Source of the DNA: Mytilus trossulus
Taxonomy: Eukaryota; Mollusca; Bivalvia; Mytilida; Mytilidae
Direction of reading: 5' to 3'
DNA: 64,000 nt
Assembly: GCF_036588685.1 (NCBI RefSeq)
Contig: NC_086382.1
Span: 72,017,999 to 72,081,998, forward strand
Shown: one piece after another, positions 24,901-35,600 of the stretch
Layout of the letters: every line of letters starts with the position of its first letter
Numbering within the stretch: the first letter of the stretch is position 1
The notes under the pieces: model-generated
Databases searched by the model: none
What the model was told of the DNA's origin: nothing
The model's input: the letters and a program-made list of their open reading frames with translations, nothing else
Translations under genes and position numbers: made by a program

Positions 24901-27385
24901 TTCCTTTTCCATGAACAAACAGGACAAGTAATATAAAGAATATAGATTATGTAAATACTGAGAATTTATCTAACAGCTTTGATAATAGAATATAGGTATT
25001 TAAGGCGCGTTCATTGTTATATAGATCCAAGACCCAAAACATGCAAAAGGGATTATTGCAAAAAGGCTATTTCTTAAACACTGGAAAATGGTCAATAACT
25101 CCAATTAAAATAATTTGAACAACTGTAGGTTTAGAAATTCCTTCAAAGAGTTGAATAATTCAATATTTGTAATAGTTATCTTCATGGTAACTGTAGATGA
25201 TTACTAAAATAGCAGTCTGCACCGTTAGCCAGTAGTCCGATGCCCCAGACTAGTAAACATTGATTCCGACTGGTGAAAGTTTAAAATTTTTTATATAGTC
25301 TGATAGGGCATGTAGGGACAAATCTTGATATTTAGTTTCCGGACTAGTAGATGAAAAAGTTTTTGACGCACACTGAAATAGGTGATCTGCAAATTCAAAA
25401 TATATTTCTGATGTTTTCTATATGGTGAAATTTACAACAGAATAAGTTTCATAAAACTAAGAAGTATTTGAAAAAAATAATTGCAATCACATTTCCTGAA
25501 ATTACATAAACAATATACTACATGTACTAGTAATTTGTCTCACAATTTTGTTTATTGTTTAAATATGCTATCATAATAAGAAAAAAAGGGCAAACACAAA
25601 TTTCTAAATTAAGACAGTAAGTACTGTCTATTGTAAATTTTGCTGATAAAAATAAAAAAATACTGGAAAAAATGGATTTCATATAGACTTCATACATTTA
25701 GAAATGTTCTGGTCTTAACAATGCTTAATGTATGTACTCGAGATTCCGCCAATCTAGACGCACCCCTTGATTGATTGCAAGGGTACAGCGGATCCATGTA
25801 CACTCCCTAAGGATTAATGGAGATGTGTCCTTTACAATATTATCCCACCACCAGAACAATCCCCACCCAACACCACCTAAGGGAGCGTGTAGGACACCGG
25901 GAAGTCTGTTATTATGGTGGAGGAAGCCGAAGTACTCGGAGAGAACCACCGGGCCACTCGGTGGAAACAGACAAACCAGAGAGATATCAGAAGATTGATC
26001 TCCAGGTCAAAGTAGGGGACAACTTTGACCAACCGAGGCCCCCAAAGTACCCATTCTAGTTTTAACTCCGGTCTGGGTACCAGAGATGTGTGTGAGAGGG
26101 TGAAAATTACCCTTCTGATGTACTGATATGTTTAGCACCCCGAGTGAGAATCGAACTCGGGACCTTCAGCACTGTAGCCATCGGTCTTAACCACTAGACC
26201 ACGAACTCACATCATGTCAATACTACCTGTAAATATGTATACAGTGTAATCATTGATTTGTTATAGAGTTACATCCCTTTGAACATTATGAATTTATACT
26301 TTGTATACTGGACCTGGTTCATACATTGTAGTATCAGCAATAATGTTATGTGAAACTTATAATATTTTGATGAAAAATAATCATATTTGTGACACACAAT
26401 TATTTATTTGTTAAATTTTCATTTCAACAAATTGGAATAAAAGATAAGGCATGTAAGCATGGTAAGGTCAAGATTCTATTGACAAATACATTCAGTTTGT
26501 TATCTTTATTCATAAAATGACTAAAAGTGTAACTAACAAGCAAATCAAATGAATGTAGACTAGGACAGTATTTGTTAACTTACAACTTGTACATGCTGTA
26601 CAATGTAATTAGTTAAAAACTAATTTCTAAAGTAACATGTACAAAAAAAGTACATGACATGCATGATGTTTTTATATGATATTTACAAATCAAGACTTTT
26701 GAACAGTTTAAACACATGCACATTTTTTTTTATATCCAACATTGTACAACATGTCTAATGCATGCAGAAAAAAATGAAAAATTATAAAGCAGTTTTCTTA
26801 CTCTAGTTATTCACATTTTTTCCCTAGACATGATAAAAGAATTAAGAGACAGAAATAAAAGTAAAAGTTAAAAGATTACTATGCAAAGGATAAATAAGAT
26901 AGCATTGAAAATTGTTAATTCTTTTCATGCATAAAATAAATAAAAAAGACTTACTGTCTTAATACAATATTTACACAGTTTGAAAAATCCGCCAACATTA
27001 AGCAGTATGAGGTCATATAATTTTATCCGTCAACGGTTCTATTTTAAATGCTAATACATGCTCATTCACAGAAATAATATAGGTGCATATTTTCAAAAAG
27101 TCACTGGTAAGATGGTTCTCAGAATTTGATTTTAATGACCTACTATTTAAATTTAAACATGCTATGCATTTTCCGAGAAGCCAGGAAGGAAAATGAAATA
27201 CAAAATTCCAAGAACGTGACCTTTAACTTTCGACATGTGCGCTGCTAAGGAATTATTTAAGTATAAAAGACATATATTTTATCAAAATGAAATATGTTTA
27301 GAAGAAATAAAACACTAACACATTTAGATGTTGGTTTGCATGGCCTGGCATTTGTAAAAATGGATAGGAAACATCGACGGAACAT
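9984..27385 (-). CDS. MLYCD: Malonyl-CoA decarboxylase, complete ten-exon gene
   Basis: The enzyme splits malonyl-CoA into acetyl-CoA and CO2, which controls fatty-acid oxidation. Exons, 5' to 3' on the minus strand: 27385-27320, 24709-24551, 17124-16984, 15907-15767, 15126-14974, 13719-13555, 13311-13173, 12326-12168, 11054-10821, 10213-9984. All junctions have GT/AG and matching phase, giving 528 residues (human 493). Exon 1 encodes an Arg/Cys-rich leader ([10 protein letters not shown]) that fits mitochondrial import. Family blocks are clear: [10 protein letters not shown] (exon 4), [13 protein letters not shown] (5), AVHPIRNW and RRVGPYRRC (6), [10 protein letters not shown] (7), SSLSPIPGF (8), RRGYALNPV (9-10), [16 protein letters not shown] (10). 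The Ser of SSLSPIPGF and H456 of ANFH match the human catalytic Ser329/His423 pair. The C-terminus is not SKL-like, so no peroxisomal signal is seen. The exon 4 donor (GTAGGT) was chosen because it keeps phase. The two N-terminal exons are the least certain. Confidence 0.95.
11455..11885 (+). repeat. Dispersed repeat in MLYCD intron 8
   Basis: The block begins GGGGAATGTGTCAAAGAGAC, then AACAACCCGACC, and continues through CTTCAATGTAGCGAGAAATT and CCAATGTAGAAAAGTAAACG. The first ~70 bp occur again, inverted, at 48926-49022 in PDSS2 intron 2. I recognise it as a common mussel-type repeat; its class is unknown. Confidence 0.6.
12994..13019 (+). repeat. Poly-C tract
   Basis: An almost pure run of about 23 C lies in MLYCD intron 7. 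Exact length may be affected by sequencing or assembly. A similar run of about 18 C lies at 17607-17624 in intron 2. Confidence 0.9.
13973..14243 (-). mobile_element. tRNA-derived SINE in MLYCD intron 5
   Basis: Read on the minus strand, the head has a box A-like TGGCTGAGTGGTCTAAGAAG and a box B-like GGTTGTGAGTTGGAACC, so it is a tRNA-like pol III promoter. A conserved middle follows (TTCTCTGGGCACTCC, then GCTTCCTCCACCA). The element ends in a short-repeat tail of ATCA units at 13973-13990. This order of head, core and simple tail is typical of metazoan SINEs. The middle is shared with the second SINE at 25771-26210. Confidence 0.8.
14548..15030 (-). repeat. Tandem duplication of the MLYCD exon 5 tail and donor, three decayed copies plus the working one
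   Basis: The end of exon 5 with its donor recurs in the next intron. Using the plus-strand anchor TATCACATG, copies start at 14985 (the real exon), 14904 and 14822, a period of 81-82 bp. A fourth, more decayed copy starts at 14548. It is separated from the third by about 192 extra bp that contain another dispersed repeat (14605-14798). The copies keep CTGCAG and the (A/C)CATGTGATA part of the exon but differ at the donor position. Confidence 0.8.
14605..14798. repeat. Dispersed repeat with GTAGTATACCGCTGTTC
   Basis: Contains GTAGTATACCGCTGTTCAAA, then CTCATAAATCCATGGACAAA and ATATAAGAGGAGAACAATGA, a widespread mussel-type repeat. A short second piece lies near 55208-55230. Here it interrupts the tandem exon duplication, so it came later. 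Confidence 0.6.
15936..16090 (+). repeat. Dispersed repeat with GAGCGTCACTGATTAGTC
   Basis: Shares CTCTTCAA(C/T)TT, then GAGCGTCACTGAT(T/G)AGTC and ACGAAAC.GC(A/G)CGTCTG with the copy at 61875-62118. I recognise this as a common bivalve repeat. Class unknown. Confidence 0.6.
16118..16370 (+). repeat. Dispersed repeat of the CATACCACATCTTC family (intron 3 of MLYCD)
   Basis: This copy reads TGTAGCTTGATGTTTGGTGT, then TGGTTTACTTTTACAAATTG and ends at GATAGTTGTCTCC...CCACATCT. It pairs with an inverted copy of the same family 350 bp away (16717-16878). Confidence 0.7.
16717..16878 (-). repeat. Dispersed repeat of the CATACCACATCTTC family, inverted copy
   Basis: On the plus strand it begins GAAGATGTGGTGTGAGTGCC, then AATGAGACAACTCTCC, and continues with CAAACCATTATAGGTCAA and GCTATAAAGGGACCC. 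It is the inverse of the 16118-16370 copy and ends about 100 bp before MLYCD exon 3. Confidence 0.75.
21585..22260 (+). repeat. Minisatellite array, about six diverged units of ~90-120 bp
   Basis: The anchor CCCTAT.TTTCATTTGATT recurs near 21617, 21741, 21848, 21935, 22050 and 22170. Each is followed by TATATTGTCC.ATACATGAAT-type sequence and GGGGATCTC. Unit length varies from about 88 to 123 bp. It lies in MLYCD intron 2 and is AT-rich with no coding sign. Confidence 0.75.
23580..24110 (+). repeat. Three diverged tandem units of about 200 bp
   Basis: The phrase AAGCTTC.GTCCAAGTTTGG occurs at about 23624, 23815 and 24029. Each time it is preceded by a TGGATACTAT-like phrase, and between units lies a GGCAGAA...AAGT(A)AAAT phrase. 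In MLYCD intron 2. Confidence 0.7.
24175..24410 (-). repeat. Degenerate copy of the CATACCACATCTTC family
   Basis: Contains CGTACGGCCTTCAACAAGAA and the CATAGGACATAGGCAGCTAT block found in inverted copies of this mussel-type family. More diverged than the copy at 16717-16878. It ends about 140 bp before MLYCD exon 2. Confidence 0.45.
25771..26210 (-). mobile_element. tRNA-derived SINE in MLYCD intron 1
   Basis: Read on the minus strand from 26210, the head is GTGGTCTAGTGGTTAAGACC (box A type), with GGTCCCGAGTTCGATTCTC (box B type) about 40 bp on. The body contains GGTGGTTCTCTCCGAGTAC then TTCGGCTTCCTCCACCAT, the same core as the SINE at 13973-14243, and the far end carries CAATCAATCAAGG. Its own frames are shadows, not a gene. 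The downstream limit is approximate. Confidence 0.8.
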
Positions 27386-27829
27386 TTCGTCTGTTTGTTT
27401 ACAGTTTCGGTTCAGCGACACCTTCCGTATCCCTTAGAACCTCGAGAAAAATGTATCTCTTTGGTATATTTTTATCAATATTTGAACATAAAATATTTCT
27501 TCTGCATTCTAATCAATAGTGATAAATCCCCGCGCTAAAAAAGCGGATTAAACGTTTATAACATCCCAAATTGGGTTAAGCGGCCTCTAGTTTAGCTCTT
27601 TACCAAAATATTTTTCAAGAATATGTTAACTATTTTACAATTTTGTAATATTAAAATATTCACATTCCATGGATCGAAAGAGGAAGGATATATATTTCAT
27701 AGAAGAAGAAAAATCATTAAATGAGTCCATTCCAATGTTATAAATCATTGAATATGTTGGAAGTATTTTATTTTTCGACCGTTGCTAAATTTAACAATTT
27801 TCTTTTGTTGAGTTTCGTTAAACCCGAAT
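27386..27829. promoter_or_regulatory. Likely MLYCD upstream region
   Basis: This is the part of the divergent intergenic region next to the MLYCD start codon that is not occupied by the foldback element. Promoter activity is inferred only from position; I see no decisive element. Confidence 0.35.
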
Positions 27830-27944
27830 GGTCTCACTAATTAGCGACAAGAAGAATTTTAGCGACAAGAAGCGTCAAGAAGCGACAAGGAGAATTATTT
27901 AAGCGACAAGAAGCGACAAGGAGAATTATTTAAGCGACAAGAAG

Positions 27945-28222
27945 CAACACGACTGTCGAGGAACATGTACGACAAAAGTTTCCAAATTCCTGCAAGCAGA
28001 AGTGATAACAGGAAATACTCATTTTTTACCAAGAACAATCAGGGATTGGAACGCTTACCCTCCTGGGGTAGCATTAGCACCGTCAGTCGAGGCCTTTAAA
28101 GCCTCACCGACAAAGCTAGACTAGTATATTTGAGGGGGGGGTCTGCATGCGCACCTTAGTCATGACATAATAATCAACTCGTTGATTGTGGTCATTATCA
28201 GGCAGAAGCAGAAGAAGAAGAA
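27945..28222 (+). pseudogene. 3' fragment of a non-LTR retrotransposon (reverse transcriptase C-terminus)
   Basis: An open stretch ending at a TAG at 28122-28124 encodes FLPRTIRDWNAYPPGV and then SVEAFKA, the typical C-terminal end of LINE reverse-transcriptase polyproteins. It is followed by a short 3' tail with AGAAGAAGAAG (about 28202-28222). Only the end is present, which is the usual 5' truncation. It sits inside the left arm of the foldback element, interrupting its repeats. Confidence 0.7.
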
Positions 28223-28499
28223 ACTATTTAGCGACAAGAAAAATATTTTTTTAATCAAAAAGACTTGTCCCAAATAAATATTGCAAAGGAAAACTATTTT
28301 AGCGACAAGAAAGTTCATATTGGAAGAAAAAAATTGAAATATTTATTTACATAATATTTTTCATTAATATGTATTGAACTGCCAGTATTACGTTTACCCT
28401 GTTGTATTATGAGATCACTTTTCCTTGTTTTTTAGAACATTTTATTTATCATATAATTTGTTTTTTAAAACTCTTTTTGTACAATATAGAGGGAGGGTA

Positions 28500-28640
28500 G
28501 GAGAAGTCCTGATCCCGAAATCCTGGGCTTAAAAACACGAAATCCCGAAGTCACGAAATTCGAATAAAGAATAAAGAATTCCCGAATCCCGAAATCCCGA
28601 GCTTTAGAACACCCAATCCCGGAGTCCCGAACGTTAAAGC
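28500..28640 (+). repeat. Array of AATCCCGA-like words
   Basis: ATCCCGAA, AATCCCGAGC, CCCGAAGTC and related words recur about ten times in 140 bp inside the foldback element. Confidence 0.7.
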
Positions 28641-29665
28641 AGATACCCTCTTCAATATATATTACGTTAAAATGAATTATGTGTGCATCATTGTCCTGAA
28701 AATACAGACACAAATTGTGAAATACAAAGAACTGAAATCAAACAAGAGGAAAAGAATATTAAAATGTGAATATGTTCATCATTTTATTTTGTGTATTGCG
28801 GCTCATTAAACGATATTAATCATGTATAGTCCAGGCGCGTGTACAAAGTTGAAGGTGTTAATGAGATGTTATTGTAGCAATAAAAGAATGGACACGCGCC
28901 TCGTTAATCTCATTTGATGTTCCACATTGTTTGTACTGATATTACTATAGGGGGAAGCCACATCTAATGTTGTTCCTATCAAGAACAATGAATTATACTG
29001 TTAAAAAGAAAATAATATTTCATGTTTTTTAAAGTTAAAAAGCATAGCATCAAGCAAATGGATCGATATATTATATTCTATTATGCCCACTCCATCTATA
29101 TTTCCATTCGTTTATTTATACTCTGACTTTGCTGAAAACAGATACATACATTATCTTATACATATATATTCTTCATATTTAATAAAAAATTAAAAAAAAA
29201 AAAAAAAAAGAAGCTCAATCTTTTTCTCCCTCACAAATGTTTTATTTCTTCATCTATCAATGGTCAAAAAATATCTGCTCGTATATATATTTAAAAAAAA
29301 AATTAAATACAAATTTCTTCATATCTGATTTTTTTTTTAAATGTTTTCTTGTCGCTAAATAGTCTTCTTGTCGCTTCTTGTCGCTTTTATTCTTCTGTAT
29401 TTCTTGTGTATTAGCTTCCTATCTAAAGAACACCCCGCAATGGGTAATCAGGAGTATTTAACAGTAGTGGGTAAATCAAAGATTTATTTCTTCTTGTCGC
29501 TTCGTGTCGCTTTTTGTCGCTAATTAGTGAGACCCAGCCTGAACACAGAATCTGTGACGTACAACACAACCAGTGTCAGAAATTGCCCTTGTAAAAATGA
29601 ACATATATTTTAAAATATAAACTTTAACCATGTTTTGAAAAAAGATATATCTCAAAAAGAAAAAC

Positions 29666-32600
29666 ATGCATTTATCAAGAATATTCAGATCATTATCTTT
29701 TATGAGGGATCATAATTTGTTGCTGAAAAGTCATCAAATTGCATCACATTCTAAAAGTTTTCCAAAGAAATGTTTTGGAATTTGGAGTTCAAAAAAAGTA
29801 ACAGAATGGAACAAAGCAGTTTCAGATGCAGAGAAACTTGTTGGCTATCCAACTTCATTGATGGGGCTCAGATGTTTTTTGAGTGATGAAATATCAAATG
29901 TTGCTATTCAAATGAGGAAACTTGTTGGTTCTAAACATCCTTTACTTCAGACAGCTAGGTAAATCTTTATAGTCCAAATAATTATGACATCTTGACCAAG
30001 ACGTCATCATTACTTTGACTAGGTAAATCTATATACCAATTTCAAGTTGTTTTATGAATGATTTACATCTCATGACCCCTTGTCAGTAGGTCTAATTGGG
30101 GTCTAAGCGTGACTCAGGATTGCCGATTTTTTGGAAGCGTGACACGTGAAAGTCAAATTATTGTGCCTTGAAAATGGGAAATTTAAAAAAAACAGAATTG
30201 CTCATATACATAGTGTAAGCGGGATACGGGAATCTGACAAAACAGTAAGCGTGATACGGGATCAGAACCCCCCACCCAATGAGACCCCCTTGTCAATACA
30301 ATGTAGGTGTAAGCAATCCCAAGTCAAAGTGAACTGCCTATTTAAGCAGTTCCTTAGCAGTTCCTTGGCAGTTTCTTAAATTTTAGGCAGTATTTTAGCA
30401 GTACAAAGCAGTTTTGATTTAGGCAGTTCAGAATAACTGCCTACTGGTATATGATAACTGCCAAGCTTAGCAGTTCAAATATTTCTAGGCAGTTTTCAAA
30501 AGCAGTTTTTCTCAATGGCAGTTATTTATTGGCAGTTATTTAATTTTTATTTCACAGACTAGATTTCAGCTTTATAAGCTTGGCAGTTATTTTATATAGC
30601 AGTTTCATTAGAATTTCTTTTAACTCTAAAAACATTTCTTGGCAGTTGTATTGAAATCAGAATAAACATGATAAATGTTGATCATCTTCAACTGACAATA
30701 TATGTGCATGTATAAAATATTTGTTTTAGCTTATAATTTTACCCCATGCCATATATATACTCATGATCCTGAAACTCATCATTGTACTTAACAAGTACTT
30801 AATATTAATATTTAAAAAAACTTCTTAATACTCTTATTAATAAAGAAATAATATCATAACAAATAAATCATTTCAGGTATATTATTAGATCATATAATAA
30901 ACAGATATATCTTGATGGTTGACATAAATACGTTTATACTCATGTACATTTTTACAGATTATATATATCTATTAATTATTTTCCTGAAATTAATCTGAGC
31001 TAATATCATATGTTCATAATAAAGGATTTTCTTACTTTAATCTTTCTCATATTTGTTTGGAAACTCGACAACAAAAAGATTTTTTCCACATTTCACAAAA
31101 GTGCATACTTTCAAAATATTTTGTAAAGGAACTGCAACAATATTTTCAAATTGAGTTGTTACTTGGTGACAAGACTGTTGATTTGTATATGATAACAATG
31201 TTGTAAACGGATGTATAAGAGCCACATTCAAAATTCCACCGTCAAAATTTTCTATCTGAATAAATGTTTTTACACTCCCAAAATGTACTACATCTAGTGC
31301 ATCATACTTCACAACACTCTGATTTCTTTTAAGTAAGCGCCCATAGGAAGTACCGTAAACTGCACTTGATATTTTGGTTATGAATATTTTTTTGTATTCA
31401 ACTATATCAAGTTGAGGCAAGCATGTTCCTAGAAAATCACATACAGCAGTGTATTCTGAATCATCAAGTCTCATTTTAAATGTTTGCCCTAAGTGAAATA
31501 TTCCCTCTTCGATACAATCTGCATTGTGAATGAAATTTGGTCTTGTCATGCTATTAAATAAGGCTTCATCTGTTGATCCTTTGTCAATATGAAGTTCCTG
31601 TAATGTTGGTAGTGCTTGCATTTTTGTAATTGCATTAATAACTTGCATTTCAATTCCAGTAGTTCCGTGAATGTTTTTAATAATATAGCCATTAAGATCT
31701 TCAAAAGCAAAACAATTATTCACAAACAATGGTCCATTAGCGCGTACACAATCAGTGATATGCAAAAGCTGATGACAATTCATTGTTAGATATCTAGAAG
31801 AATATAAATTTGGGAAATTCTCAATGAAAAGAAATAAACATCTTTCGGCATTCTTTAGATCCTTGTCGGAAACATTTTCCCTTGCTAGGTTGTAAATTCC
31901 ACGAACTAATAAAGAAAAATGTAAATAATATTCATTTGGCAAGATATCATGAAGGACAGGCAAACTCCAAAGAAATAAAAAGTTCCGATACTCTGCAGAC
32001 TTCCAATGGCTTAAATCATCTAAACTTCTTGGTGGTCTGGTTATATGTAAGTTTGGATGTATTGAACTTAGTCTTGTGTTTACTGATCCTTTATGTATAA
32101 ACATTGAAAAATTCTCTGTTTTATGTTGCTTGTCAAACCACAAAGTAAGAAGCATTTTCATAACTCCAGCACATACCCCATGCATATAATCAATGACAAA
32201 TCCATGGATAACATTGAAATGTTTCAAAAACATGAACCAGAAAGGTCCCTTGATCCCTCGAACAATAAAGTTCTTTTCATTTGTTTGGATTTTCCCAACA
32301 ACTTGATTAACGTCGTCTTGTAAATTCTCCACTGTTCTTAATGGTCCCTTAGGTTCATTTTCACAATATGGGAAAATGTGAACGTGTCCTCCTTTGTTAG
32401 TGGTATAAGTTTCACCTGGTTGAAGACAAAACCAGCATCCATATTTTCCGTTAAACTGCATACTATTGCTGACTAGACATCTTGCTGGTAAATCACATAC
32501 ACAGTTCAGTAATGTACCCATCAAAGTAAAATTGCTCCCACAATTGTCTACGAGTTCTACCCCATCTTCTAGCTTGCAGAGTTCTTCATGCAATGGTTTT

Positions 32601-35600
32601 AAATAACTCCACATAAGTGGCTTCTTTGCTCCAATCCATAAACCATAATAAACAATGTTTTCTTTAAGTTTTCTTTCTGAAGGTGGTAGTTCATTTATGA
32701 TCATAAAAACTGGCCACATGGACATACTTGAACTTTTAAATATTTGAACTCCATCTGTATTCATTGAAAAGGATATTGAATTGGGGTTTTTAAGAAAGCC
32801 CTTTTGAAAAACATTTTTGTAATTTGATCCATCATATATATCACGGTAGTTATTGTCAGGATTTTTTGAATAATGATCAAATCTGTAAGACCGAATTTTC
32901 TGCAAGAAAGAACTTCTTTTAGCCATAAGCTGCAACTGTGCTATGACAGAATGTTGAATGAAGTAACCAACCGATCCAAACTGAGTTAAATCTTTTTCAC
33001 AGTGTTTGTTTGTACAAGTTTTAGCATCCTTTTGAGTGTGTGTTCCACAATGTGAACAAAGATAGTGAATTGTAGGGAAATTTACAAATTTCTTAAGATA
33101 CTCTTTAACAGTATAGACACTTTTAATCATGTTATTTTCATCTGGCATTATCATATTCATTACTGCAATAATGTAACTGAGTGCTTCATCAGACAATTTG
33201 AATCTAATGCTTAGACTACATATCATTAGCAAAATTAGTCCTACAGATTTAGAACATCCTACATAAAGAGGAATGTTTGTATCTCTAACTTCATTTTCTG
33301 TTGGATTTGGTCTTTCTGGTATATTGGGTGTTTCATCAATTATAGTCTCTGCAATAGGATCAATGATAACAGAAGCATTTTCCTCATCAGCAAATTCAGT
33401 ATCTGCCAACTGACCATCAATTGGTAGTTCATCTATCTCCTCATTTACTAGTTCATTGTATTCAAAGTTTTGTGTTCTCTGATTAATGTTAACAGTGTTT
33501 GTTATATGATCTTCACTTATGACAGAACTGTTGTCCATATCAGCATCAATGCAATCTTGATCAGCTACAACTGTATTGATATCAACACGATCAATTGTAG
33601 AACTTGTCTTTAAATTTCTCAACTAGAAAAAAAAAATGAAAATAATTTACATTTTTATTATATAATGTACATTAACATGATTAAGGTAAACATATATATA
33701 TATAATCCCAAACTGAATAATTTGATTTAAAATTAATAAATATATATAATGAAAAAAAAAACACTGCTGACCAACAGCTTTATTAACAGGCACTAACCTT
33801 CACCCTAACCAAAGACAGTAGTGTAACAGTATACCATGAAAAGACAAACTATAAAAAAATAATTAAAGCCCTTTATCATTGTTTATAGCTTGCTGTTTGG
33901 TGCCAGCTAACACTCTGTTTTGAAGACCATACTTTGACCTATAATTGTTGCTTTAAATACATTGTGACTTGGATGGAGAGTTGTCTCATTAGCACTCATA
34001 CCACAATTTCTCATTCATATAGTACGTACAGTACATGTACAATAAAGTCAATATGTATAAAAAATTAAGAGAAATGGAAAAATAAAATATTCATACATGA
34101 GAAGAGGTATTGTTTCTTTTATAACTTACCATAAATGTCTCATCTACATAGTTTTTTGCACTTGTTGATGATGGAACTTCATCTTCTGGTATACATGTAG
34201 GACTTGGGGAACAAGCAGATCCTATATTATCTGATTCTATTACTACAGCTATGGTATCTTCCTCATAAGAAGCTGTGTGTATATCATGGTTGTCATATTT
34301 ACTACATGTTGTGACAGTTTCTTCTTGATCATTGTCTGAATGTTCATCAATTCCAGTCTAAAATGTACAAAAATATACATAAAAACATATTTGTAAATAT
34401 GTAGGAACAAAAGCATAACGTCAGGTACCCAGATCGTCCACCCCATTTTATTTTGATAGTCTGTCAATGGCGAATGCAGATCAGAAATGTGACTGAAAAC
34501 CAGTACTGTATGTCAGACAATCAGTGTTTACATGCTAATTAAATGTATGTGTGAAAAATACTTGAGAAGTCTATATACTTGTTCAAAAATAAAAATCAAC
34601 AATAATGCAACATATATATAGAGTTTTTTTTCAATTGTCAAAAACCACCTCCAAACTGGGTGATTTGGGTACCCAGACGGTATAAATTAAATACATGTGC
34701 ATGTTCAATATGTATACAGTCATGGCGTAAGTGCAAAAGTTTGTAAATCAGTGGCAGATCCAGAACTTTTTATAGAAAAGGGGGGTATTGACTGACCAAA
34801 AAGGGGAGGGGCTCCAGTCTGGCTTCACTTTCACTTCAGTGTATTAATTATCCAAATTTGCCCATGTAAAAAGGGGGCAGCCCCTTATGACAGTACTTTC
34901 TCACTACCCCTCCCCCTTTCGGCCTTTGTAAGTTTTGATCTGCCTAGGGGCGGATGCAGGAATTTTCGAAAGGGGGAGAGCTAACCCAGGGCAAAGGGGG
35001 GGGGGGGGGGTGTAAAACATATGTCCCGATACAAATGCATTGATCGGCCAAAATAAAGGGGGGGTGCGAACCCCCCCCCCCCCCCTCTCTGGATCCGCCA
35101 CTGCTGCCACTGACCACATATGAACGCCATTTCTATCGGAATGCACACATCCCACAACACAATATTATTGTCTTCTTTACGAATACAATAGTGTATGTCA
35201 AAGTAAAGCAAATCTGTACAAATCAAATCGATGTCGAGAACCTCGGAAGAATAATCTTCAGTCTTCATTGACATTCATTGCCGATTGTCATATTGGTCTT
35301 GAGAATTCTTACTTATTTTACTTTCTGAATTTGTAGTGCAACATGTACTTACCTCAGTTTTACGTCTTTTATTATAAGGTCCTCTTTTTTTCTGATTCTT
35401 CGGCATTTTTACATATATATTTATCACTGTTTGTAAGTTTTATCTGAACAAACGTGAGTTCAAAATAATCACAACTTCCGGTGTCAGATTTTCCAATTCG
35501 TAAATTAATCAGGATGAATAATTATGGATTTAATTTTGCAATCAACTTTCAATTTGAGTAATTTTTTATCATTTAATTCTTTCAAAGCCGTTAAAACAAA

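Larger units (their letters stand above)
27830..29534. mobile_element. 1.7-kb foldback element with GCGACAAGAAG repeats, between MLYCD and PDSS2
   Basis: The ends are inverted copies starting GGTCTCACTAATTAGCGACA (27830 rightward, 29534 leftward). Each arm repeats AGCGACAAGAAG several times: about seven times in 27842-27950, and on the right around 29345-29390 and 29490-29525. The middle holds a LINE fragment, an array of AATCCCGA-like words (28510-28640) and AT-rich DNA. I find no target-site duplication and no transposase. It fills most of the space between two divergent genes. Confidence 0.7.

Noticed and set aside
25725-26059. Overlapping frames on both strands
   Set aside because: They are shadows of the tRNA-derived SINE.
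30299-30317. Target-site duplication for the large transposon
   Set aside because: I compared 2 to 4 bp windows at several offsets with the right flank (42112 onwards); none match. TAAG occurs near both ends but at unequal distances.
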